This document shows, one piece after another, positions 8,383 through 19,723 of a stretch of DNA of 33,218 nucleotides (positions within the stretch are counted from its first letter, which is position 1; the number at the start of each line of letters is the position of its first letter). A program made the position numbers and the translations under genes. The notes under the pieces were generated by a model. It was not told the origin of the DNA. It saw nothing but the letters and a program-made list of their open reading frames with translations, and ran no database searches. The DNA is from Phycisphaerae bacterium (GTDB lineage: Bacteria > Planctomycetota > Phycisphaerae > UBA1845 > Fen-1342), in contig JAGPEO010000004.1 of NCBI GenBank assembly GCA_018056925.1, positions 1 to 33,218 of the forward strand, read 5' to 3'.

Positions 8383-9495
8383 CTATAACAACTCCCTCAG
8401 GACTTTCGTAACCCGATCCACATCGCCTTCGCTCAAGCGATTGTGGAATGGCAGCGCTACCGTACGCGCCGACAGCGCCTCGGTCACCGGAAAGTCGCCC
8501 GGCTTGTAACCGAACTGGTCACGATAGAACGGCTGCAAGTGTATCGGTGTGAAGTAATTGCCGCAGCCGATGCCACGTTGTGCCAGCTTCTTCAGAATCT
8601 CATCGCGCTGCGCTTGGGTATAGTCATCGATCAGACGCACGACGAACACGAACCAGTTTATTGAAATCTCGTCGGGCACCAACTGCAACTGCAGCCGCTT
8701 CTCATCCCGCAGGCGCTCGATGTACCAGCCGGCCACCTGCGCGCGGCGTGCCTTGATCTCGTCCAGCCGCTTGATCTGCTCCACGCCGATGGCGCAGTTG
8801 ATATCCGGCAGACGGAAATTGAAGCCCAGTCGCGCGTGAGCCAGCCAGCCGGCCTCCGGATCGCGACCCTGGTTGCGGATCGAACGCGCCAGTCCGGCGA
8901 TCTCAGCGTTGTCTGTGACCAGCATGCCGCCTTCGCCGGTCGTGACCTGCTTGTTCGGATAGAACCCGAACACGCCAACCTCGCCGAAGGTGCCCGTCGG
9001 CTTGCCCTTGCGGGTAGTGCCCAAGGCCTCGCAAGAGTCTTCCACCACGCGCAGCTTGTGCCGCCGCACGATCGCGCTGATCGCGTCCCAGTCCGGCGTC
9101 GAACCGAATACGTCCACCGGGAGAACGGCTCGCGTCCGCGGAGTAATGGCCGCCTCGATCAGGCCGGCGTCGATCTGCCAGGTCCGCGGATCGATATCCA
9201 CGAACACCGGCCGCCCGCTCTCAAACATGATGCTGTTCGCCGACGCAATGAATGAAAACGGGGTGGTCACCACCTCGTCCCCCGGCTGCAGGCCGATGCT
9301 GCGCCACGCCATGTGCAGCGCCGACGTGCCGCTGTTGCAGGCCACCGCGAACTTCACGTTCAGGCGGCGAGCCAACGCCGCCTCGAACTCCGGGACCTTG
9401 GGCCCCAGGCTCAGGTGCGGCGTCCGCAAAACTGCGACCACCGCGTTGATTTCGGCCTCTGTGATATCCGGCCCGGAAAGACTAATCGTTTCCAC
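8383..9495 (-). CDS. DegT/DnrJ/EryC1/StrS family PLP-dependent sugar aminotransferase
   Basis: These enzymes transfer an amino group, usually from glutamate, to a nucleotide-linked keto sugar during synthesis of surface polysaccharide or glycan sugars. The 370-residue length fits. Hallmarks are ACNSGTSALHMA at 52-63, DEVVTTPFSFIASANSI at 73-89, VVEDSCEALGT (D153) and FGFYPNKQVTTGEGGML, in which K182 would hold the pyridoxal phosphate, and RNQGRD plus GFNFRLPDINCAIG further on. Start is GTG 9495, with GGGAG eight bases upstream. It is divergently arranged with the ABC exporter (108 bases between the starts), which suggests that both take part in making and moving an envelope glycan. The exact sugar substrate is not visible. 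Confidence 0.92.
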   Translation of the reverse strand: METISLSGPDITEAEINAVVAVLRTPHLSLGPKVPEFEAALARRLNVKFAVACNSGTSALHMAWRSIGLQPGDEVVTTPFSFIASANSIMFESGRPVFVDIDPRTWQIDAGLIEAAITPRTRAVLPVDVFGSTPDWDAISAIVRRHKLRVVEDSCEALGTTRKGKPTGTFGEVGVFGFYPNKQVTTGEGGMLVTDNAEIAGLARSIRNQGRDPEAGWLAHARLGFNFRLPDINCAIGVEQIKRLDEIKARRAQVAGWYIERLRDEKRLQLQLVPDEISINWFVFVVRLIDDYTQAQRDEILKKLAQRGIGCGNYFTPIHLQPFYRDQFGYKPGDFPVTEALSARTVALPFHNRLSEGDVDRVTKVLRELL

Positions 9496-9603
9496 GCTGC
9501 TCTCCCGCGGCTCTGCCGCGAAATTATTGCCCCGACGCCCCCCTCGGCTCCTTCTTCATTCGCACCTGCCCGTTGCGAGGGCAAGCTGTTATCATATCGA
9601 CCT

Positions 9604-11799
9604 ATGTCATCAGGCACATCCGACGGCGCCGGATTAAAGCATTTTCGCCGCAGCCTGACTTTCCTGCGGCCGCAGCGGCGCCTTGTCATTATGGGACTGC
9701 TGTGCGCGGTCGGTGTCAGTCTTTCGTACACCGCCAGCATATCGGCCCTGATTCCCGTGCTGAAAATAATGTTCGCCGAGCACGAGACGGTCGCCGACTG
9801 GCTCAACCGCACTGAAACCGAGCGCCGCCTGGGAATCGTGATCGGCTCAGACCTGCCGGACGATCCCGCCGGAATAATGATCGACCGCCTCCAGCATAGC
9901 GCAACCGCGAGCAAGCTGCGGCCCGGCCAGCGAATTGCCGCGCTCGATGGCCAGCCGGCCGGCTCGCACGAACTGATGTCGCGCCTCGCCTCAGCAACCG
10001 GCGACACCGCACGCGTTGCCTTACGAAATCCTGACGGCACAACATACGAAACCGAACTGCCTTTGCAGCCTTACCGCTCGTGGTGGCAAAAGCTGCACAA
10101 GCTCGCAGCCCTGCTGCCGGCCGATCGCGATCCGCGCGGGCGCTTGATCACGCTGGCGCTGGTAATGGCCGCCCTGGTGGCCAGTTCCATCTTCGGCGGG
10201 CTTTGCCGCTTTGCAAACGAGGGGCTGATCCAGACTGCGGTGCAGCGCGCCATGCACGCCTTCCGTACGCGCGTCGGAGATCACGTGCTGCGCCTGCCCA
10301 TGCAATGGCACGCTCTTCAGGCTGCGGGGGACACGCTGGCACGCCTTGCCACCGACATCAGCAAAGTCGAAGTCGGCCAAAGCACGCTCTTCGGCAAGGT
10401 CATCCGTGAGCCGCTGAAAGCGGTCTGCGTGCTCGCCCTGACGCTGTTCATCGAGTGGCGCCTGCTGGTAGCGGCCATGTTCGGCCTGCCGGTCGGCTGG
10501 CTGCTACTGCGAACATTTGGGCGCCTCGTCAAACGCGCCCAGCGCGGCGCCTCGCAGTCCTGGGGCCGGCTGCTGGACCATCTGGGCGAGCGCCTGGCGG
10601 GCATTCGCATCGTCAAAGCCTGCAATATGCAGCAGGCCGAGTGTCGCCGCTTCGAACGCGAAGGCGCCATCCTGACCCGCGCCCAGACGCACATCGAGTT
10701 GGTCGACGCCGCCACCAACCCGGCCCTCGAAATCCTGGCAACCACCGCCATCGCCGGCTTCATCCTCTACGGCGGCTACCGCGTCTTCCAGCAGCAGCTC
10801 GAACCGTCGCTCTTCTTCGCGGCCGTGATCTGCCTCGGCGGAGTCTTCGACCCCATCCGCAAAATGGGGAACGTAACCAATCGCCTCCAAGCGGCCGACG
10901 CCTCAGCCCGCCGTCTGTTCGAGTTGCTCGACCTGCCGGCCGAGGAGCAGAACGGCACGGCCCACGACGGCCCGCCCGCGACACGGGCCGACTTGCCCCC
11001 CTTCCGCGAAACGATCGAGTTCCGCAATCTCTGTTTCGCCTACGCGGCCAACGCTCGCCCGGTGCTACAAGACATCAACTTGACTATCAGCAAAGGCGAG
11101 TGCGTCGCGCTGGTCGGCCCGAACGGTTCCGGCAAGACCACGTTGGTCTCCTTGCTGATGCGTTTCTTTGAACCGACCAGCGGGCAAATCTTCATCGACG
11201 GCCGTGACATCGCCGACTTCACCATGCATTCGCTGCGCCGGCAGATCGGCCTGGTGACTCAGGACGCCGTCATCTTCACCGGTACGTTGCGCGAAAATCT
11301 TTCGTACGGAGCAACGAACGTCAGCGAAGACCGCCTGCAGGCCGCGGCGCGCCTGGCGCACGTCGACGAGTTCGCCCGCAATCTGCGCATCGAAGACAAC
11401 GGCCGAATCACCACCGGTTACGACGCCCACATCTCAGCCCGGACGCTCTCCGGCGGCCAGCGCCAACGAATCGCGTTAGCCCGGGCCGTGCTGCCCGATC
11501 CGCCCATCCTGATTCTGGACGAAGCGACCAGCCAGGTCGATAGCGAATCCGAACGCCGCATTCAGCAGGCCCTCGACGACGTAACACGCGGCCGCACGAC
11601 TTTCATCATCGCCCACCGCTTCAGTACCATCGCCCGCGCCAACCGCATCGTGGTCCTGAACGAAGGCCGCATCATCGGCTGTGGCACGCACGACGACCTT
11701 TTGCAATCCTGCCCGTTCTACGTGTCGCTGTGCCAAACGCAGTTCGCACACGGCTTCGAACCGGCAACGGTCGGCGCGTCAGCGGCGGAACCCGCATAG
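9604..11799 (+). CDS. ABC exporter (MsbA-like half transporter) with PDZ-like domain inserted after the first membrane helix
   Basis: The 731-residue protein fuses a membrane domain to an ATPase. The ATPase is complete: Walker A GPNGSGKT 505-512, Q-loop Q553, signature LSGGQ 615-619, Walker B ILILDE 635-640 and switch H671. Membrane helices are at about 26-57, 181-204, 270-305 and 374-415. Between helices 1 and 2, where ordinary exporters have a short extracytoplasmic loop, residues about 75-155 read like a PDZ domain of the HtrA type: LGIVIG, IDRLQHSATASKLRPGQRIAALDGQPAGSHELMSRLAS, GDTARVALRNPDG. Helix 1 plus the known exporter topology would place this domain outside the cytoplasm. Start ATG 9604 (MSSGTS) was chosen as the first ATG after the divergent promoter region; the frame is open further upstream into the antisense of the aminotransferase. 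Likely cargo is a lipid-linked glycan or lipid A-like lipid, inferred from family and neighbour. Confidence 0.9.
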   Translation: MSSGTSDGAGLKHFRRSLTFLRPQRRLVIMGLLCAVGVSLSYTASISALIPVLKIMFAEHETVADWLNRTETERRLGIVIGSDLPDDPAGIMIDRLQHSATASKLRPGQRIAALDGQPAGSHELMSRLASATGDTARVALRNPDGTTYETELPLQPYRSWWQKLHKLAALLPADRDPRGRLITLALVMAALVASSIFGGLCRFANEGLIQTAVQRAMHAFRTRVGDHVLRLPMQWHALQAAGDTLARLATDISKVEVGQSTLFGKVIREPLKAVCVLALTLFIEWRLLVAAMFGLPVGWLLLRTFGRLVKRAQRGASQSWGRLLDHLGERLAGIRIVKACNMQQAECRRFEREGAILTRAQTHIELVDAATNPALEILATTAIAGFILYGGYRVFQQQLEPSLFFAAVICLGGVFDPIRKMGNVTNRLQAADASARRLFELLDLPAEEQNGTAHDGPPATRADLPPFRETIEFRNLCFAYAANARPVLQDINLTISKGECVALVGPNGSGKTTLVSLLMRFFEPTSGQIFIDGRDIADFTMHSLRRQIGLVTQDAVIFTGTLRENLSYGATNVSEDRLQAAARLAHVDEFARNLRIEDNGRITTGYDAHISARTLSGGQRQRIALARAVLPDPPILILDEATSQVDSESERRIQQALDDVTRGRTTFIIAHRFSTIARANRIVVLNEGRIIGCGTHDDLLQSCPFYVSLCQTQFAHGFEPATVGASAAEPA

Positions 11800-11872
11800 C
11801 AGCGAACACGGCGACTTTCGCCGGCGCGCATTCCGGGCAGCACGCCCCGGCGTTGCTCTCCTGCAAGTGGCG

Positions 11873-12463
11873 CTAGTGCAAGTCCTTTTCTGCCGCCAGG
11901 CTCTTCCAGCCGGGACTGTATATCAGCGTATTCGTGAAGCCGTGGCCACCCAGGTATTCGCTCACCATATGGGCCGAGCCGCAGCCCGGGCCGGAGCAGT
12001 AGAGGATGATCAGCTCTCCCGGATCGATGCTGGCGCGGATCTGCTCCAAGTGGAGGTCCATCTGGTCCGCCGGTCCGGCCGGCAGGTTCAATGCCCCGCG
12101 TAAGTGGCCGCGCGCGAAGAATTCGGCCGGCCGTACGTCGATCAGGACGCCGGTCTCGTGCAGAACGCACTCGCGGACCTGCGCGAGCGTGGCCTCATGG
12201 AGCGGGTCCGGCGCCGAATCGAGGCGGTAGCCCACGAGCGCGCCGTCGGAGTCGTGAACGGCAGCCCCGCGTGCCTGAACACTTTCGAAGTCTGTACCGT
12301 CGCGCTGCGGCTGATTCTTGAACCCTACTTGGCGACTTTTGACTTCCGGCTCGTGACCTCTGACTTCCGTCTGACCATTGCGTGCAGCGCATCCTGCACA
12401 CACCAGCACTGCGGCAAGTGTAATGCCACTGAGTGCACGCGGCATATCAAGCCTCTGTCTCAC
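11873..12463 (-). CDS. Exported rhodanese-domain protein, probable lipoprotein
   Basis: Of 196 residues, 1-25 form a signal with a hydrophobic core ending in VCAGC; C25 could be lipidated although Cys at the -3 position is unusual. From about 95 a single rhodanese domain follows: GVLIDVRPAEFFARGHLRGALNLPAG and LIILYCSGPGCGSAHMVSEYL, with the catalytic-loop cysteine C156 in C-S-G-P-G-C-G. A second cysteine, C161, lies in the same loop, which is uncommon in simple sulfurtransferases and could allow disulfide chemistry. Rhodaneses transfer sulfur from thiosulfate or persulfides, or act as binding modules. Start GTG 12463 has GGGAGGG seven bases upstream. It follows the PGECY repeat protein by 109 bases on the same strand and converges with the ABC exporter; a short stem CGGCGA/TCGCCG lies between the two stops. 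Confidence 0.85.
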   Translation of the reverse strand: MRQRLDMPRALSGITLAAVLVCAGCAARNGQTEVRGHEPEVKSRQVGFKNQPQRDGTDFESVQARGAAVHDSDGALVGYRLDSAPDPLHEATLAQVRECVLHETGVLIDVRPAEFFARGHLRGALNLPAGPADQMDLHLEQIRASIDPGELIILYCSGPGCGSAHMVSEYLGGHGFTNTLIYSPGWKSLAAEKDLH

Positions 12464-12572
12464 GCTGAATCCCTCCCAACTTGGCGCCCATTGCCAGTTC
12501 CCCGGTCATTCGGACCAGTCTCCGTCGCCAAGTCCTGGCGGGCGCCAGGACCTGGCTCGGAGGACGTCTAGC

Positions 12573-13334
12573 TTACTCCCAGGCGACCAGCGAACCGACC
12601 GCCTTCGGCGGCGCTTGGCTCACCACGCCCTGGTTAAGGTCGCAATCCACCCGTTTCCACACCATTTTTCCATCGCACACTTTGATCGTCTTCTGGATGT
12701 CCGCGTACTCCGCCGGAATACATACCCTTCGCGTCGTAGCCGGCGCGACGAGTTTCTGTCTGCGAATGGTCTGGTACTCAGCCGGCACACACTCCTTTTC
12801 CACGTGCGCCGGCTTCGCTAGGCACTGCGTCTGCAGCGTCTGGTGAACGGCCGCGCGATTCACCAGGCAAAACACGTCTCGCGCCGGCTGACTGCTGTCC
12901 GCCACGCAGGTCGAGTTCTTGTTAACCTCCCACACCGTCTCCGCCGGCCGCTGCTCGAAGGTCAGCTCGCGCATCGCGAATTCCGCCGGCATCACGCGCA
13001 ACTGCTCCGAAGCGTCTTTGACACACACGCGCTCCTCGACCCACTCATACTGCGCCGGAATAACCTCCATTTCCTCGTACGCCTGGCGCACCATCACGCG
13101 CTCCGTCACCGTCTTGTACTCGGGCGGCACGTAAAACTTCGCGTAGCACTCGCCCGGCTTGGCGTTGGGCGGCAATGCGTCGGCGTCTGCAACCGCAGCT
13201 TTACAGGCCGGCTTACACGATGGTTTTGCTTTGTTCTTGCACGGTGAACACTTGGTGTCAGCGGGCGGCGCACCCATTCCCAAACACCCCAACACAGACA
13301 GGGCACACATGGCTTTCATAGCATTCGCAAACAT
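12573..13334 (-). CDS. Exported PGECY protein with 23-residue repeats
   Basis: I know of similar bacterial proteins with this PGECY motif and VPPxYKTVTE repeats but of no established function. The 253-residue product has a signal at 1-22 (a lipobox-like VLGC ends at C17), then a Cys/Lys-rich stretch C29-C44, then NAKPGECYAKFYVPPEY. The core has units starting V69-P-P-E-Y, I92-P-A-Q-Y, M115-P-A-E-F, V183-P-A-E-Y and I206-P-A-E-Y. The spacing is 23 residues between the first three and between the last two, so a beta-rich repeat is likely; residues 138-182 hold degenerate units rich in cysteine. The tail has KTIKVCDGKMVWKRVDCD. Start ATG 13334 has GGAAAGG close upstream. A shorter paralogue lies 520 bases upstream on the same strand. 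Confidence 0.75.
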   Translation of the reverse strand: MFANAMKAMCALSVLGCLGMGAPPADTKCSPCKNKAKPSCKPACKAAVADADALPPNAKPGECYAKFYVPPEYKTVTERVMVRQAYEEMEVIPAQYEWVEERVCVKDASEQLRVMPAEFAMRELTFEQRPAETVWEVNKNSTCVADSSQPARDVFCLVNRAAVHQTLQTQCLAKPAHVEKECVPAEYQTIRRQKLVAPATTRRVCIPAEYADIQKTIKVCDGKMVWKRVDCDLNQGVVSQAPPKAVGSLVAWE

Positions 13335-13854
13335 GACCTTTCCTTCCTCGTGGCGTCGTCACAGCCGCCTGGCCGGCTCGCACTCGGTGCTTAACGGCTA
13401 TGTTGCCGATCCACAAATTAATGTACACCGCGGCTGTAACATGAGAATAAATTCAGAATGAATCGAAAGTCAGAAGTTGGCGTCGGAAATAAGGTAAGAG
13501 GTCAGTACACACAAGTCTAATAGGGCCCAACACACGCCGCCTCGTAAGTCATATCGTTCGAATTCTCTGTACCTAGTGACTCTCTTGTGTCCTGTACTTG
13601 TGCAAGGGGGCCAGCGTGCACGAACACAGTTTGCCAGATGCGCACGTTCACTTCATGTTCACTGCGTGAGCAGAACAGCGAGATTATCGGCACACCAGGA
13701 CTCACCCCCGCATTGTCTCCACCCGCCTGGACGCAGTGCATTGATAGTTGTTGAGCCGCGCGCCCCCAATTACGACTTGGTTTGCGGCCGGAATTACGGC
13801 TATCGGTGAGCGCCTGCCGCCAGCGGCAGGTCGCCCCGCTCGCTATTGGACCTC
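13335..13854. other. Intergenic region between the two PGECY genes
   Basis: This 520-base stretch has no open frame with a ribosome binding site. Just after the stop of the shorter PGECY gene, CCTGCCG and CGGCAGG (13813-13830) form a seven-base hairpin with a four-base loop, but without a T tract. Bases 13390-13530 are relatively AT-rich and should hold the promoter of the longer PGECY gene. Confidence 0.45.
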
Positions 13855-14355
13855 TCAGACGCCCAGATCATCACCGTTATCGCAGCTCACCTGTTTCCAC
13901 AACAGCCTCCCCTCGCTGACCTTGATGGTCCTCTCAACCTCCGTGTACTCAGCCGTGCGCGTCGTGTGAGCCGGCACGAGTCTCTGCCTGCTAACTGTGC
14001 GGTAATCCGCCGACATGCTCATCTGCGCAGCACGCGGCGACTTCCAAGGGAAATCGATTTGAAACGTCTCATGAGCCGGCCGGCGGTCCTGCGCCAGAAA
14101 GAATTCCGACGCGGGCTGACCACCCTGAACCTCTTCGACCCCCTCATACTCGAAGGGCACCACCGCGAACGTTTCAGTCGCGTACTCAGGCGGCACGTAA
14201 ACCAGCGCGTAGCACTCGCCCGGCTTGGCGTTGATCGGCCACTCCTCGGCGAGCGGGCCAGAATCCGCGAGGCCGCCAAGCTGGCACGGCGTCAGCATTC
14301 CCATACCGGCACACATAGACAGCGCTGCTTTGACGAAACTGACAGTGGCTAACAT
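13855..14355 (-). CDS. Exported PGECY protein, shorter paralogue
   Basis: The 166-residue protein is clearly related to the 253-residue protein encoded downstream. Both have an N-terminal signal, the motif NAKPGECYAxxYVPPEY (here about 42-58), a middle region with ADYRTVSRQRLVPAxTTR (about 116-133), and an end of the form EYxxxxxTIKVxxGxxxWKxVxCD (from 136). Here the repeats are eroded: the last two Tyr residues of the repeat (Y118, Y137) are 19 instead of 23 residues apart, and the Cys-rich segment is missing. The signal (1-30) carries MCAGMGMLTPC without a proper lipobox. Start ATG 14355 has AAGGAAG eight bases upstream. It lies downstream of rpoC, separated by a strong hairpin. Function unknown; a surface or periplasmic structural role is only a guess. 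Confidence 0.7.
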   Translation of the reverse strand: MLATVSFVKAALSMCAGMGMLTPCQLGGLADSGPLAEEWPINAKPGECYALVYVPPEYATETFAVVPFEYEGVEEVQGGQPASEFFLAQDRRPAHETFQIDFPWKSPRAAQMSMSADYRTVSRQRLVPAHTTRTAEYTEVERTIKVSEGRLLWKQVSCDNGDDLGV

Positions 14356-14594
14356 GACTTACTTCCTTACGCCTGCCATTGGCCGGTCTATAAGCACTCG
14401 TGTTGCGTTGGCAGACAAATCAGCTCGCGCTGCTCGCAGATCACACTCGTAACTTACACGTGCGTCATGACGTGCGGCTAAATTCGCACTGAACGAGGTG
14501 TAAGAATGACAGCGAGAAAGGCGGGTAGCGATGATGACTCGGAATTTAGGAGCCGAGCTGGGAATCGCGGGCTGCGCCGTGGTTTCGAAACGAC

Positions 14595-14640
14595 AGCGAG
14601 CAGCGAGGCGGTAACCTCGCTGCTCGCTTACTTTTTCGCA
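14595..14640. terminator. Strong hairpin after rpoC, probable transcription terminator
   Basis: AGCGAGCAGCGAGG (14595-14608) pairs perfectly with CCTCGCTGCTCGCT (14615-14628) around a six-base loop, 55 bases past the rpoC stop. On the plus strand it is followed by TACTTTTTCGC; on the minus strand, the direction of rpoC transcription, only by GTCGTTTCG. The position fits the end of the rpoBC transcript, yet the better T tract is on the other strand, so it may work in both directions. The rest of 14356-14682 holds no gene I can support. Confidence 0.7.
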
Positions 14641-14682
14641 CTTCAAAGACCGGCCGTACACCGGTCGCGCACACGCGATCCG

Positions 14683-19098
<4,416 letters not shown>

Positions 19099-19147
19099 CG
19101 GCTGTACTACCTCTCTATTGAAAACTCACTCGGCGGGTAACCGCCGA

Positions 19148-19678
19148 TCAGTCGTTTCGTGCTCCATTTGACGACACCGCCTGTCCGGCCGCCCGCGACG
19201 ATCCGGCTGGTGCGGTGCTGCCCGGCCACTGGTCGGCCCGCATCGTCATGCCCACGAGGCCGCCTTGCTTCTGGAAACCCAGTTCCTCCAGGAAATCCAC
19301 CTCGGTGCCCCAAGCCACTACGTCCACACGCCGAATGCCGTCGGTGAACAGCTTGCCCAGCACACGTCGGGCCATTTCCAGAGCAATGCCGTTGGTGTCA
19401 TGTTCGATGCGGCCGTCCTTCTTGGTCACCGCCGCCGGACCCTGGTAACGCGGGTCCAGCTTGCACTCAGTCAGGTAGCCGCGCAGCCCGTCGCAAACGC
19501 CACGGGCGATGCCGATCAGCTTCCCGTCCAAGCGGGCGGTGACAAAAGTAGCGCTGTTGGCCAGCATCTTCTCAATCTGTTGCGGCTGGGCGGCGATGTC
19601 GTGCTGAACTTGGATGTAGAATTCGGCCAGCTCGGCCGGCGTAACATCGGTTCCGGTCCCGTAGACCACTTCGGACAT
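19148..19678 (-). CDS. GNAT-family N-acetyltransferase encoded between rpoB and rpoC
   Basis: The 176-residue product looks like a single GNAT fold. It has TPAELAEFYIQVQ (helix 1), ATFVTARLDGKLIGIARGVCDG (strands 2-3, about 43-64), a motif-A-like region HDTNGIALEMARRVLGKLFTDGIRRVDVVA (93-122) in which the usual Q/R-x-x-G-x-G/A is D94-x-x-G-x-A, and the closing strand-helix pattern VDFLEELGFQKQGG (127-140). The C-terminal 25 residues are Ser/Ala/Gly-rich and likely disordered. The family transfers acetyl from acetyl-CoA to an amine; substrate unknown. The ATG at 19678 was chosen for GGAGG seven bases upstream; an in-frame upstream start at 19723 would abut the rpoB stop but has no such site. 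It lies 45 bases after rpoB and 49 before rpoC, so it must be cotranscribed with both. Family call is by pattern only. Confidence 0.8.
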   Translation of the reverse strand: MSEVVYGTGTDVTPAELAEFYIQVQHDIAAQPQQIEKMLANSATFVTARLDGKLIGIARGVCDGLRGYLTECKLDPRYQGPAAVTKKDGRIEHDTNGIALEMARRVLGKLFTDGIRRVDVVAWGTEVDFLEELGFQKQGGLVGMTMRADQWPGSTAPAGSSRAAGQAVSSNGARND

Positions 19679-19723
19679 CAACCCGCCTCCTCGGGAATTA
19701 CGAATGCGCTTTTCTGCATTCAC

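Noticed and set aside
11809-11823. Short hairpin CGGCGA/TCGCCG between the ABC exporter and rhodanese stops
   Set aside because: Six-base stem without a T tract on either strand; too weak to call a terminator.
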